This document shows positions 17,679 to 25,918 of a stretch of DNA of 64,000 nucleotides, one piece after another. Origin of the DNA: Gammaproteobacteria bacterium. Lineage in GTDB: Bacteria; Pseudomonadota; Gammaproteobacteria; Eutrophobiales; Eutrophobiaceae. How positions within the stretch are numbered: position 1 is the stretch's first letter; each line of letters starts with the position of its first letter. A model generated the notes under the pieces. The model saw only the letters and a list, made by a program, of their open reading frames with translations. It had not been told where the DNA came from and searched no databases. The stretch covers positions 1 to 64,000 of the forward strand of contig JAJFKM010000050.1 of assembly GCA_021773215.1 (NCBI GenBank). The letters run 5' to 3'. The position numbers and the translations under genes were made by a program.

Positions 17679-18299
17679 TCACACCGAAAACAACCAATCA
17701 GCGAGTTTTTGACGTGCCTCATCTAGCCCCAGCCCCTTCAAAGCAGAGAACTGTTGCACACTGCCATCGATATCTGCCAGTTCACGACTGATACCCATGG
17801 TTGTCTTGTTTGCCGCACTTTTAGATAGCTTATCTGACTTGTTCAAGAGGACATGTAATGGCAAATCACAGCTCTTACAGTAATCCAGCATTATCTGATC
17901 AAATTTCCCCATTGGATGCCGAATATCCATGATCAGGAACACACCTTTCAGGGAGTTTCTCTCGCGTAAATAACGTTCGAGTAATTTTGCCCAAGCATTT
18001 CTCATTGTTTCGTCTACCTTTGCATAGCCATACCCCGGTAGATCAACGATATGTGTGGATTCATCATAGGCAAAATAATTTAATTCTCTGGTTCTACCGG
18101 GCGATTTACTGGTTCTAGCCAGAGAACGCCGATTGGTGATCTTATTTAAGGCACTCGATTTTCCAACGTTAGATCGCCCTGCAAAGGCAACCTCAGCGCC
18201 AATATCCTCCGGCAGATGATTAAATGCGGTTACGCCTTTGATAAATTCAAAGCGGCTGTACCAACCATTTGGTATCATTTGTTCTGTTTTTATTGTCAT
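17679..18299 (-). CDS. engB: Ribosome biogenesis GTP-binding protein EngB (YihA/YsxC)
   Basis: A 206-residue single-domain GTPase needed for assembly of the large ribosomal subunit. All G motifs are visible: G1 GRSNVGKSS, G2 within PGRTRELNYF, G3 DLPGYGYA, G4 NKSDKLS and G5 SALKGLG. Length is usual. It is divergent from the cytochrome c4 gene and convergent with the candidate sRNA, an arrangement like that around Pseudomonas engB. Confidence 0.97.
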   Translation of the reverse strand: MTIKTEQMIPNGWYSRFEFIKGVTAFNHLPEDIGAEVAFAGRSNVGKSSALNKITNRRSLARTSKSPGRTRELNYFAYDESTHIVDLPGYGYAKVDETMRNAWAKLLERYLRERNSLKGVFLIMDIRHPMGKFDQIMLDYCKSCDLPLHVLLNKSDKLSKSAANKTTMGISRELADIDGSVQQFSALKGLGLDEARQKLADWLFSV

Positions 18300-18473
18300 A
18301 TCTAAGTGAACTGCTAAATTTTATTTAACCATTAAAATAGTTTGCTTATGTTTTTGAAGATTATTTGGTTTTGAATTAACCTTCATTATCAGGACATTGT
18401 TCTGAAAAATAATCATACTATGAGTTTATTGTTACTACCCGGCATATATTGTTGTCTTAAAGGATCTGGAATT

Positions 18474-19079
18474 ATGAAAAATTATTTAATTGTTGTTTGT
18501 CTGTTAACGCTTACCTCTGCTGATACCTATGCTGCCGGAGGCGATCCTGCAAATGGCAAGGCTCTCTCACAAACTTGTGCTGCGTGTCATAGTGTTGATG
18601 GCAATAGTGTAAACCCTGTTTGGCCAAAACTGGCTGGGCAACATGCTTCCTACATCGTTAAACAGTTAAATGATTTCAAAAAAGGAAACCGCGTTAACGC
18701 GCAGATGACAGCGATGGTAACACCACTAAGCGATCAAGATATGCTCGACCTCGGTGCTTATTTTTCCAGTCAAAAAACGACCTTGGGTGCTGCTAAACCT
18801 GAACTAATTGAAACAGGCGAGCTTATCTATCGAGCTGGGGACTACACAACGGGTGTTCCTGCCTGTATGGCATGTCATGGGCCTAATGGCGCTGGCAACC
18901 CAACTGCCCTGTATCCCGCCTTACGTGGTCAGCACGCTGAATATACTGCTATGCAGCTTAAAATGTTCAAGGCTGAAGAACGTAGTAATGACCCTAATAA
19001 TATGATGCGTACCATCACTGGACCCATGACGAACCTCCAAATTGAGGCTGTATCTCAATATATTCAAGGCCTGCATTAA
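18474..19079 (+). CDS. Dihaem cytochrome c4
   Basis: A periplasmic electron carrier of 201 residues with two CXXCH sites, C35-C38-H39 (CAACH) and C131-C134-H135 (CMACH), in two homologous halves as in cytochrome c4. A signal peptide covers residues 1–20. The frame is open 18 codons further upstream, but the ATG at 18474 is chosen because it begins a proper signal peptide and follows AAAGGA. Cytochrome c4 usually feeds cbb3-type or other terminal oxidases. It is followed by dsbA, which supplies disulfides and takes part in cytochrome c maturation in many bacteria. Confidence 0.93.
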   Translation: MKNYLIVVCLLTLTSADTYAAGGDPANGKALSQTCAACHSVDGNSVNPVWPKLAGQHASYIVKQLNDFKKGNRVNAQMTAMVTPLSDQDMLDLGAYFSSQKTTLGAAKPELIETGELIYRAGDYTTGVPACMACHGPNGAGNPTALYPALRGQHAEYTAMQLKMFKAEERSNDPNNMMRTITGPMTNLQIEAVSQYIQGLH

Positions 19080-19178
19080 AAAATTCATACTTTTGCTGAA
19101 GTAAAAACCTGAATTTAGCTGTCATAAACATGAGACCAGGTTAAACACGGCCAAAATATAATAAACTTAAGGATTACC

Positions 19179-19805
19179 ATGAAAAAAATAGTTACGACTC
19201 TTTCGATATTTTTATTTCTCCTGATTAGCAAGCAATCATACGCTGATGGCGATGGCTATGTGACCATCTCTCCAGCACAACCAACCCAGTCGGGAGACAA
19301 AATAGAGGTAGTGGAAGTATTTTGGTATGCCTGCCCACACTGTTTTGATTTTGAACCACATATAAGCAAATGGTTAGCATCCAAGCCTGATGACGTGGAA
19401 TTTAGACGCATGCCGGGTATTTTTCGCAAAAACTGGATACCTCATGCCAAGGCTTATTTTACTGCAGAGAAATTAGGTGCTTTGGATGCTATCCATACAC
19501 CATTATTTGATGCCATACACAAACAAAAGAAAAAGATTCATGACGATGATTCAATCAAAAAATTCTTTGTAAATCATGGTGTCGATAAGAACGAATTCAC
19601 AAAAGCATATGAATCTGATGAGGTTCAGACCAAGGTTAAACAGGCCTTTGTCATGGGACAGCGATACAAACTCACAGGCGTCCCAGCCGTCATTGTCAAT
19701 GGCAAGTACATGGTTAGTGGCTCCACTGCCGGCAGTTTTGAAAATGTACTAAAGGTTATTGATCAACTCGTCGATAAAGAAAGGGCGAGCTTTACAAACG
19801 AGTAG
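19179..19805 (+). CDS. dsbA: Thiol:disulfide interchange protein DsbA
   Basis: A 208-residue periplasmic oxidase that introduces disulfide bonds into exported proteins. A signal peptide of about 22 residues precedes the thioredoxin-like fold with helical insertion. The active site is C52-P-H-C55 and the cis-proline loop is TGVPAVIVNG. A good AAGGA ribosome-binding site precedes the ATG. It sits between cytochrome c4 and a DgcP-type diguanylate cyclase, as in Pseudomonas. Confidence 0.96.
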   Translation: MKKIVTTLSIFLFLLISKQSYADGDGYVTISPAQPTQSGDKIEVVEVFWYACPHCFDFEPHISKWLASKPDDVEFRRMPGIFRKNWIPHAKAYFTAEKLGALDAIHTPLFDAIHKQKKKIHDDDSIKKFFVNHGVDKNEFTKAYESDEVQTKVKQAFVMGQRYKLTGVPAVIVNGKYMVSGSTAGSFENVLKVIDQLVDKERASFTNE

Positions 19806-19824
19806 ACTATAGATTCAGAATCAT

Positions 19825-19851
19825 TCATTCCTGTCTGTATGGCAGGAATGA
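19825..19851 (+). terminator. Hairpin between dsbA and the diguanylate cyclase gene
   Basis: TCATTCCTG pairs with CAGGAATGA around a 9-base loop, 20 bases behind the dsbA stop. There is no T run, so it may slow or attenuate transcription, or protect the dsbA mRNA end, rather than terminate fully. Confidence 0.35.
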
Positions 19852-19909
19852 TTCAAACCATCGATTGTAAAGCCCGCAACATGTTTTATTTAATTGCCGG
19901 ATACAATCA

Positions 19910-21661
19910 ATGCTCTCACAAGAAAACGCTGCCGACCCTGATACAGACTGGAAAAAACAATACGTTCAGACCCTGAAAGAACTGGATGTAAAAGAGAAGG
20001 AGTGGGAGCAACAACAGCAGGAATTACTAAAAACCGTATTAAGGTTAACCTTCGCCTATCAAGGTTCAAATGACATTCTCGATAAAAAGCTGTTTGACCT
20101 CAAAGAGGCTCTAAAGAAATCCGGCAACAGCCTACCAAAAGAAGAAATCGAACAAATTGTTCTGTCCATCCTGTCTCTGAAAAAGGACAAAGATGCCGAT
20201 GCATCAAGAACAAACCAATTAGTCACAAATGTAATTCAATTATTATCAAGCGACAATCAATTTGATCAATATTCAGAGACAGTCGATGAGATCAATAATG
20301 ATATACAAGACAACTCCATAGAACCCATCAGCCAATTAAAATCAATTAATGATGTCATTGCTAATATAAATAAATCATCGACAAAGGATAAACAGAAACC
20401 TGACATCTTTAAGGTGTTCTTAAGAAAACTAGCCGAGCATGAGAACACGGAGGCTTCGCTTGCTGATCTATGTAAAAAGTCCATCGCATTAAAGAGCGAG
20501 CAGGAAAAATTAAAAGTAATCAACCAATGCATAGAGAAAATAAACTTACATGCCCCCCAGACAGACAGCAAAACATCAACACCCGCTATAACAGAGAAAG
20601 AGTCTGAATTTACTATAGGCCACCTGGTTACTATGCTTGACTGGATAACAATCCCAGGAAAATCGCAGGCTAAACTCGACACGCTTAAACAACAGCTTGA
20701 ACAACGAAGCGATGGTGCTGACATTGGCAATTCACTACGCCGCATAGCGTTAACGATAAGCAATGCCTACATGGAGGTTCAGGCTGAGCTAATAGAGACT
20801 GAAGGCTTTCTGAAAAAAGTAACTCAGCAATTAAATGAGATTACCTTGCAGGTAGCTGATATAGAAACCCTTGAGAACGAGTCATTTTCGAACTCAGTAT
20901 CACTAAATACTGAAATGGAAAAACAAATCAACTTAATCCAAACAGGTGTTGATGAAGCCGATTCAATAGAAAACATCAAGAATACAATCAACAGCCGAAT
21001 TGAAGTTATACAAAACAACATGGATCAGTTTATTACTGTTGAGCAGAGCCGGAAAAAAACATCTGACCATAATCATAAGGAACTGACAGACCGCCTATGC
21101 AACATGGAGTCCGAAACTGAAAAACTCAGAAAGTGCATTGAGGAAGAAAGAAGCAAAGCTTATACCGATGCATTAACAAAAATACCAAATCGTATGGCGT
21201 TTGATGAACGCATTACCCATGAGTACCGTCGCTGGCAACGATACAACAATAAATTAACACTATGCCTGGTCGATATAGATAAGTTTAAAAATGTAAATGA
21301 CACATATGGTCATAAAGCAGGTGATATTGTTTTACAAACTGTCGCGGGAAAATGCAATTCAAAAGTACGCGGCAGTGACTTTTTTTGCCGTTATGGTGGT
21401 GAAGAATTCGCATTAATCTTACCGGAAACAGACCTATCCGCTGCAATAACTGTCGCAGAATCATTAAGAGAAAGTATAGAAGGCTGCTCATTCCAGTATG
21501 GTGATAAAACAGTATCAATAACCATTTCCTGTGGCCTCGCTGAATTCAAGGGTAAAGATAATCTGGATACGATATTCAAAAGAGCAGACAAGGCCTTATA
21601 TAAAGCAAAAAATAGTGGCCGTAATTGTTGTATTAGTGAAGACCAACTCCGTCTGATTTAA
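19910..21661 (+). CDS. dgcP: Diguanylate cyclase, DgcP-type
   Basis: A 583-residue cytosolic protein: a long, mostly helical N-terminal region with repeated coiled-coil stretches (about 1–410) and a C-terminal GGDEF domain (about 420–580). The catalytic motif is GGEEF, with an RxxD inhibitory site (RGSD) five residues before it, so product inhibition is likely. TDALTKIPNRMAFDER starts the domain. Pseudomonas aeruginosa DgcP, a polar cyclase linked to FimV, also lies beside dsbA and has a similar layout, though it is longer. The name rests on synteny plus architecture. Confidence 0.78.
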   Translation: MLSQENAADPDTDWKKQYVQTLKELDVKEKEWEQQQQELLKTVLRLTFAYQGSNDILDKKLFDLKEALKKSGNSLPKEEIEQIVLSILSLKKDKDADASRTNQLVTNVIQLLSSDNQFDQYSETVDEINNDIQDNSIEPISQLKSINDVIANINKSSTKDKQKPDIFKVFLRKLAEHENTEASLADLCKKSIALKSEQEKLKVINQCIEKINLHAPQTDSKTSTPAITEKESEFTIGHLVTMLDWITIPGKSQAKLDTLKQQLEQRSDGADIGNSLRRIALTISNAYMEVQAELIETEGFLKKVTQQLNEITLQVADIETLENESFSNSVSLNTEMEKQINLIQTGVDEADSIENIKNTINSRIEVIQNNMDQFITVEQSRKKTSDHNHKELTDRLCNMESETEKLRKCIEEERSKAYTDALTKIPNRMAFDERITHEYRRWQRYNNKLTLCLVDIDKFKNVNDTYGHKAGDIVLQTVAGKCNSKVRGSDFFCRYGGEEFALILPETDLSAAITVAESLRESIEGCSFQYGDKTVSITISCGLAEFKGKDNLDTIFKRADKALYKAKNSGRNCCISEDQLRLI

Positions 21662-21680
21662 TTACTTAAGAATCAGACAT

Positions 21681-21709
21681 AAAAAAAGGGACCTTACGGT
21701 CCCTTTTTT
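21681..21709. terminator. Bidirectional terminator between dgcP and pqqA
   Basis: AAAAAAAGGGACC pairs with GGTCCCTTTTTT around a TTAC loop. A-run and T-run flank the stem on both strands, so it can end dgcP on the plus strand and pqqA, 18 bases away, on the minus strand. Confidence 0.92.
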
Positions 21710-21726
21710 ATTCCGAGAAGGAAGTC

Positions 21727-21801
21727 TTACTTGTTGTTGATATACATTGTTACTTCAAAACCAAAACGGATGTCGTTGTATTCAGGTGTTTGCCAATTCA
21801 T
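21727..21801 (-). CDS. pqqA: PqqA-like precursor peptide, orphan
   Basis: A 24-codon gene too short for ordinary ORF finding. The peptide begins MNWQTPEYNDIR and continues FGFEVTMYINNK. The core FGFEVTMY carries the conserved glutamate (E16) and tyrosine (Y20) three residues apart that the radical-SAM enzyme PqqE cross-links in the first step of pyrroloquinoline quinone synthesis. Length (PqqA is 22–29 residues) and the W-x-x-P start also fit. GAGGA lies 8 bases before the ATG. No pqqB, C, D, E or F is found in this window, and the gene has its own terminator and a sigma54-like promoter. It could be the sole pqqA with the enzymes elsewhere, an extra copy, or the precursor of a related product. 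Confidence 0.85.
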   Translation of the reverse strand: MNWQTPEYNDIRFGFEVTMYINNK

Positions 21802-21862
21802 TGTTATATCCTCGTATTAAGTTAAAAGTTTGTATATAAAGTTTTTTCTTATCTTAATATAG

Positions 21863-21878
21863 AGCAGATCATGTGCCA
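21863..21878 (-). promoter_or_regulatory. Sigma54-type promoter of pqqA
   Basis: On the minus strand the sequence is TGGCACATGATCTGCT, with GG and GC exactly ten bases apart, as in the RpoN consensus TGGCACG-N4-TTGCW. The start of transcription would be near 21852, giving a leader of about 50 bases before the pqqA ATG. Confidence 0.6.
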
Positions 21879-21928
21879 TATTCGCAAAAACATGTTATTT
21901 TCACTTAAATTCAATGACTTATATTGTT

Positions 21929-22003
21929 ATAACCAATTTGATAAAGTCCTTTTTATTGGTTAATTTGGTTGTTAATAACCAATAAACTGGTTTCAAATAA
22001 CCA
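21929..22003. repeat. Palindromic and direct repeats upstream of pqqA, possible enhancer
   Basis: TTATTGGTTA (21953–21962) and TAACCAATAA (21976–21985) form a perfect 10-bp inverted repeat with a 13-base spacer. Further copies of the half-site are ATAACCAAT at 21929–21937 and ATAACCA at 21997–22003. The cluster lies about 80–150 bases upstream of the predicted pqqA transcription start, the usual distance for an activator of sigma54 promoters. Apart from these sites and the promoter I see nothing else in the gap 21802–22150. Confidence 0.5.
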
Positions 22004-22150
22004 CATTACAAACGTTTTTTGTATCCACCATGACCCTATCTAACCCATAATCTATACAGCTATCTTGGCTACTATCACAGAACTACAGATTTACTACGTA
22101 GATTGTGCTAAATTCGCCGACTTTTTTACGGATGTGTATTAAGGAATCCC

Positions 22151-23338
22151 ATGGCAAATACTCATAACAAGACTAGTAATAAGCATATTGCGAGTGGACA
22201 TCGAATTGGAATCGTTGGTGGTGGTCAACTTGCAAAGATGACTGCGCTACCCGCGATGGAGCTAGGGTGTGAGATTGTCATTCTGGAAAAAACAGAAAAC
22301 ACACCGTCTTCATGTCTTGCCGCAGAAATTTTATATGGCGACTGGGACGATCCGTCCAATCTACTCAACTTGGCAGACAAGGTCGATGTAGTATCTCTGG
22401 AAAATGAATTTGTCGATGCGAATAGTTTACAAGCCGTAGAACAAGCAGGCCATCAACTATACCCAAGCTCGACAACGATTGGGCTAGTACAAGATAAATT
22501 GATTCAAAAGCAGGCCTTAAGTGATGCCGGGATTGCGGTTACACCCTTTGCGGCCGTCAACTCACAGGAAGAAATCAATCAACACGCCGATCAACTTGGC
22601 TGGCCACTAGTCTTAAAGGCAAGACGCAATGGCTATGACGGAAAAGGAAACGCCACTTTAAACAGCGCAATAGATATTGAAGATGCATGGATAAAGTTGG
22701 ATGGCAATAATCGAGAACTCTACGTTGAAGGTTTTTGTAATTTCGCTGGTGAATTAGCAGTTATGGTGACACGCGGTTCAAATGGCGAAATGGTCAATTA
22801 CCCCGTGGTTGAATCCGTACAGAAAGATCACATCTGCCACATAGTACGAGCACCTGCCCGAATTAATGATGACCTCGCTGATGCAGCGATTCAACTCGCA
22901 CGCAAGGCAGTAACAACTATTGATGGTGTGGGTACTATTGGCGTCGAAATGTTTCTCACCAAAGAAAATCAAATTATTCTTAACGAAATGGCACCAAGGG
23001 TACATAATTCCGGCCACTATACGATTGAAGCTTGTGCATGTTCACAGTTTGAAAATCATGTAAGGGCCATCCTCGGTCTGCCACTTGGTTCAACTGAAAT
23101 GATTGCGCCAGCAGCGGTAATGATAAACATGCTCGGCGAAGAGCAGGGCACGGGCTACCCGGTTGGCATTGAACAAGCCTTGGCAGTAAAGGGCGCCCAT
23201 ATACATGTATATGGAAAGACAACAACAAACATAGGTCGCAAGATGGGACATATCACAGCGTTAGGTTCAGATATTAATGACGCTGAACAAATTGCATCAA
23301 AGGCAGCATCATGTATTCGTTTCGGAGCACAAAAATGA
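22151..23338 (+). CDS. purK: N5-carboxyaminoimidazole ribonucleotide synthase
   Basis: A 395-residue ATP-grasp enzyme that carboxylates aminoimidazole ribonucleotide with ATP and bicarbonate in purine synthesis. The N-terminal [12 protein letters not shown], the ATP-grasp stretch [16 protein letters not shown] and [17 protein letters not shown] are the PurK hallmarks. The first 16 residues are a polar extension relative to most homologues. AAGGA precedes the ATG. It overlaps purE by the four bases ATGA. Confidence 0.96.
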   Translation: MANTHNKTSNKHIASGHRIGIVGGGQLAKMTALPAMELGCEIVILEKTENTPSSCLAAEILYGDWDDPSNLLNLADKVDVVSLENEFVDANSLQAVEQAGHQLYPSSTTIGLVQDKLIQKQALSDAGIAVTPFAAVNSQEEINQHADQLGWPLVLKARRNGYDGKGNATLNSAIDIEDAWIKLDGNNRELYVEGFCNFAGELAVMVTRGSNGEMVNYPVVESVQKDHICHIVRAPARINDDLADAAIQLARKAVTTIDGVGTIGVEMFLTKENQIILNEMAPRVHNSGHYTIEACACSQFENHVRAILGLPLGSTEMIAPAAVMINMLGEEQGTGYPVGIEQALAVKGAHIHVYGKTTTNIGRKMGHITALGSDINDAEQIASKAASCIRFGAQK

Positions 23339-23841
23339 AAGCGCAAAGCAAACCTCTCGTAGGTATTATCATGGGCAGTGATTCAGACTGGCCAACCTTA
23401 AAAGCAGCTGCAGATATCTGTGAACAGTTTACAGTCGCCCATGAGGTACACGTTGTCTCAGCACACCGTACACCTGATGACATGGCCAAGTATGCAAAGA
23501 ATGCTTATAAAAAAGGTTTGAAGGTTATTATTGCTGGCGCCGGAGGCGCAGCACATTTACCCGGCATGGTCGCCAGCCAAACACCCTTACCTGTCATTGG
23601 TGTTCCGGTTAAAACTGAAGCATTAAGTGGTATGGATTCATTATTATCAATCGTGCAAATGCCGGGCGGCGTTCCGGTTGCAACGGTCGCTATTGGTGCA
23701 GGTAAAAATGCTGGACTATTAGCCGTTGAGATTCTCGCAACGAGTAATACAAAGTTGATGAATAAACTGATCGAATACAAAAAAGACCTTGCTACGGAAT
23801 CACGCAAGAAAGACAAATTATTAAATAAAGAAATTAAATAA
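23335..23841 (+). CDS. purE: N5-carboxyaminoimidazole ribonucleotide mutase
   Basis: A 168-residue class I PurE, which moves the carboxyl group made by PurK to the imidazole ring. [13 protein letters not shown] and the active-site VSAHRTP are visible, as is the glycine-rich [14 protein letters not shown]. The ATG at 23335, which overlaps the purK stop and follows GGAG, is preferred over a start 8 codons upstream. The charged C-terminal tail ([12 protein letters not shown]) is normal for the family. Confidence 0.96.
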   Translation: MKAQSKPLVGIIMGSDSDWPTLKAAADICEQFTVAHEVHVVSAHRTPDDMAKYAKNAYKKGLKVIIAGAGGAAHLPGMVASQTPLPVIGVPVKTEALSGMDSLLSIVQMPGGVPVATVAIGAGKNAGLLAVEILATSNTKLMNKLIEYKKDLATESRKKDKLLNKEIK

Positions 23842-23880
23842 TAATACTCTTCCTCTATTCGTATCAGTAAAAAAGTGCTT

Positions 23881-24120
23881 TTAGTTTATCTGAATGATTC
23901 TAATCAGAATGTTATTGTCATCAAACTGAATTTCAAATAAACCAAATATGCCATCGTGTGTGAGAAATTTTCGAATCGCATCGGCTGGGAATTTTATATT
24001 CCTATTGTCTTCTGAACGCACCACAATGTCTCGTGCTATCCCTTTGTAATAAGCAAGATACTTTTCTGCCTCAATGGCCAAGCGAAAACGAATACAATGT
24101 GATGCCGTTTTTTTATTCAT
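23881..24120 (-). CDS. DUF2835 family protein
   Basis: A 79-residue protein of unknown function. The run IEAEKYLAYYKGIARDIVV, then NIKFPADAIRKFLTHDGIFGLFEIQFDDNN, fits the DUF2835 family of small gammaproteobacterial proteins. It overlaps the upstream DUF1289 gene by four bases, so the two are co-translated. Confidence 0.82.
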   Translation of the reverse strand: MNKKTASHCIRFRLAIEAEKYLAYYKGIARDIVVRSEDNRNIKFPADAIRKFLTHDGIFGLFEIQFDDNNILIRIIQIN

Positions 24121-24311
24121 TTAATGAACGGTTTATTACTTTTAATTTCTCGTTGTTTTGCCATTTGCAAGATGGCTATGCGTTGTTCACAATTCGCTTG
24201 GCCCCATTCGATGATTTCTGAAATTGTTCTAAAACATCCCATACAAACATCATCTTCATCCAAACAACAATTTCTTACGCAAGGTGATTCCACATCATTT
24301 GTATTATTCAT
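24117..24311 (-). CDS. DUF1289 family protein (YdhL-like)
   Basis: A 64-residue protein with four closely set cysteines in SPCVRNCCLDEDDVCMGCFRT followed by the conserved ISEIIEW. This is the DUF1289 signature, possibly a metal-binding knuckle. It starts 7 bases behind the amidotransferase gene and overlaps the DUF2835 gene, so all are probably in one transcript. Function is unknown. Confidence 0.88.
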   Translation of the reverse strand: MNNTNDVESPCVRNCCLDEDDVCMGCFRTISEIIEWGQANCEQRIAILQMAKQREIKSNKPFIK

Positions 24312-24318
24312 GGCATAA

Positions 24319-25044
24319 CTAATTCAAAATCGTTAATTTCCAATTATCGTATAACTGCCTTGATGTTTTATTAAAGTCATGCATATTTTCCAGTGCATCT
24401 TGTTCAAGTTTTTTGACAGCATTTTCACCCAGACTTTTTTCCAGTGCTTCGGTATAAGCTGGAATAATACTCCAGTCTGATACAGTTGATGTAATAATTT
24501 CTTGATGGTATTGCATGGTAAAGACTTGTGTTCCCAACGATAAAGATTGGATAGCACATTTATCCGAAGAACTTAAAACATCCATTCCGGTTGGAGCAAC
24601 CTTTACTTCAGCACTATGCCATTGTAAACAATTCATCTTGTCCGGCATATTTTTCAAGTAAGGACTTTGTTTGCCTGACTCAGTTTTATGAATCGCCATA
24701 ACACCAACCTCGGGATGATCTCCCGGACCAACTTCACCACCAAGTGCATCGGCTAATAATTGATGGCCAAGACAGATACCAACATAAGGTATCTTTAATT
24801 CAATTACGGCTTTTCGGATAGCTGCTTTTTCATCTAATAACCAGGGATATTCAGCTTCCTCCCATACATCCATAGGTCCGCCCATCACCCACAGTGCATC
24901 AAATTCTTTTAAATCGGGAATTTGATCGCCTTCATCAAGCTCAACAATAGTCGACTCAATGCCGTCTTCTTTAAAAAAGTCACGAAATATGCCGGGATGT
25001 TCAATACGTAGGTGTTGAAAAACAAGTATGCGATTAATTTTCAT
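24319..25044 (-). CDS. Class I glutamine amidotransferase-like protein
   Basis: A 241-residue stand-alone GATase domain of the GMP-synthase-like group. The nucleophile elbow is YVGICLGHQ with C91, and the histidine partner lies in TMQYHQEI. The protein lacks any synthase domain, and such proteins hydrolyse glutamine or gamma-glutamyl compounds with substrates that are mostly unassigned. It overlaps the epimerase-like gene by 11 bases. Confidence 0.86.
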   Translation of the reverse strand: MKINRILVFQHLRIEHPGIFRDFFKEDGIESTIVELDEGDQIPDLKEFDALWVMGGPMDVWEEAEYPWLLDEKAAIRKAVIELKIPYVGICLGHQLLADALGGEVGPGDHPEVGVMAIHKTESGKQSPYLKNMPDKMNCLQWHSAEVKVAPTGMDVLSSSDKCAIQSLSLGTQVFTMQYHQEIITSTVSDWSIIPAYTEALEKSLGENAVKKLEQDALENMHDFNKTSRQLYDNWKLTILN

Positions 25045-25867
25045 GCTGCTTAATCAAGTTAGAAATAGCTTCGCGAAAATCTACATGCATCGGCTGCCAA
25101 CCAGAACGTGAGATGGTAACGCTGTTATCACACCTTCGACCAATACCACGATCACTGCTGCCATGAGAAAATATTGGTGGTGCTTGATTAAGTTTTTCCG
25201 CTAAAAATGAATAATACTCGAAGCGCTTGATTGGATTGCCATCACAAGCTAATTCTATTGGTTCAGATTCGTCCATCGTGCCTATGCGCTTTAGCAATTG
25301 TGCACCATCATCAACATGGATCAAATTAAGCCAGCCATCAGGATCACCATTAATCGTATCACCTTTTAATATCCCGTGTTTTCCAATCACGCGATCAGGC
25401 CCATATATTCCTGCAAAACGAATAATACTTCCTTTTTTTACAGAGGCTAACCAATCTTGTTCTATAGCGCTCTGTCGCTCTGCTCTTTCACTATCAATAC
25501 TGACATCACTATCAGCATTAACAATTCTGTCTTTATTACCGTAAACAACCGTTGACGAAACCAAAACAGCTTTTTGAACATCAAGTTTATTTAATCGTTC
25601 AATAAAATCTGGGAAAGCCTTTTGATCTATTTGGCCTGGAGGGACCATAAAATAAATTCTAATACTGCTTTTTTTAGAAAGCACATCTAAATTATTCCAG
25701 GTTTTTTTATCATTAACATTTAAAATGAGCTGGCGATAATCTTCAGCTGCATTCATAGCGCTATGCTGTTCTGATCTATTTACGATATAGTTTCTTTCAC
25801 CACGCAAATGCTTAAGCAAGCTTCTGCCTAGATAACCACATCCTATGATAAAATTTATTTGCTTCAT
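25034..25867 (-). CDS. NAD-dependent epimerase/dehydratase-like protein (YeeZ group)
   Basis: A 277-residue Rossmann-fold protein. The nucleotide site is a shortened FIIGCGYLGRSL at residues 6–17. SSTVVYGN and RFAGIYGPDR correspond to the catalytic and substrate regions of extended short-chain dehydrogenases, although the classic YxxxK is not clear. The layout resembles E. coli YeeZ, whose function is not established. It is the first gene of the small minus-strand run that ends with DUF2835. Confidence 0.78.
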   Translation of the reverse strand: MKQINFIIGCGYLGRSLLKHLRGERNYIVNRSEQHSAMNAAEDYRQLILNVNDKKTWNNLDVLSKKSSIRIYFMVPPGQIDQKAFPDFIERLNKLDVQKAVLVSSTVVYGNKDRIVNADSDVSIDSERAERQSAIEQDWLASVKKGSIIRFAGIYGPDRVIGKHGILKGDTINGDPDGWLNLIHVDDGAQLLKRIGTMDESEPIELACDGNPIKRFEYYSFLAEKLNQAPPIFSHGSSDRGIGRRCDNSVTISRSGWQPMHVDFREAISNLIKQHEN

Positions 25868-25918
25868 CTCTTTAGAAACTCTGACTATTAAAGGATAAAT
25901 ATGTTAAAGACTAAACAC

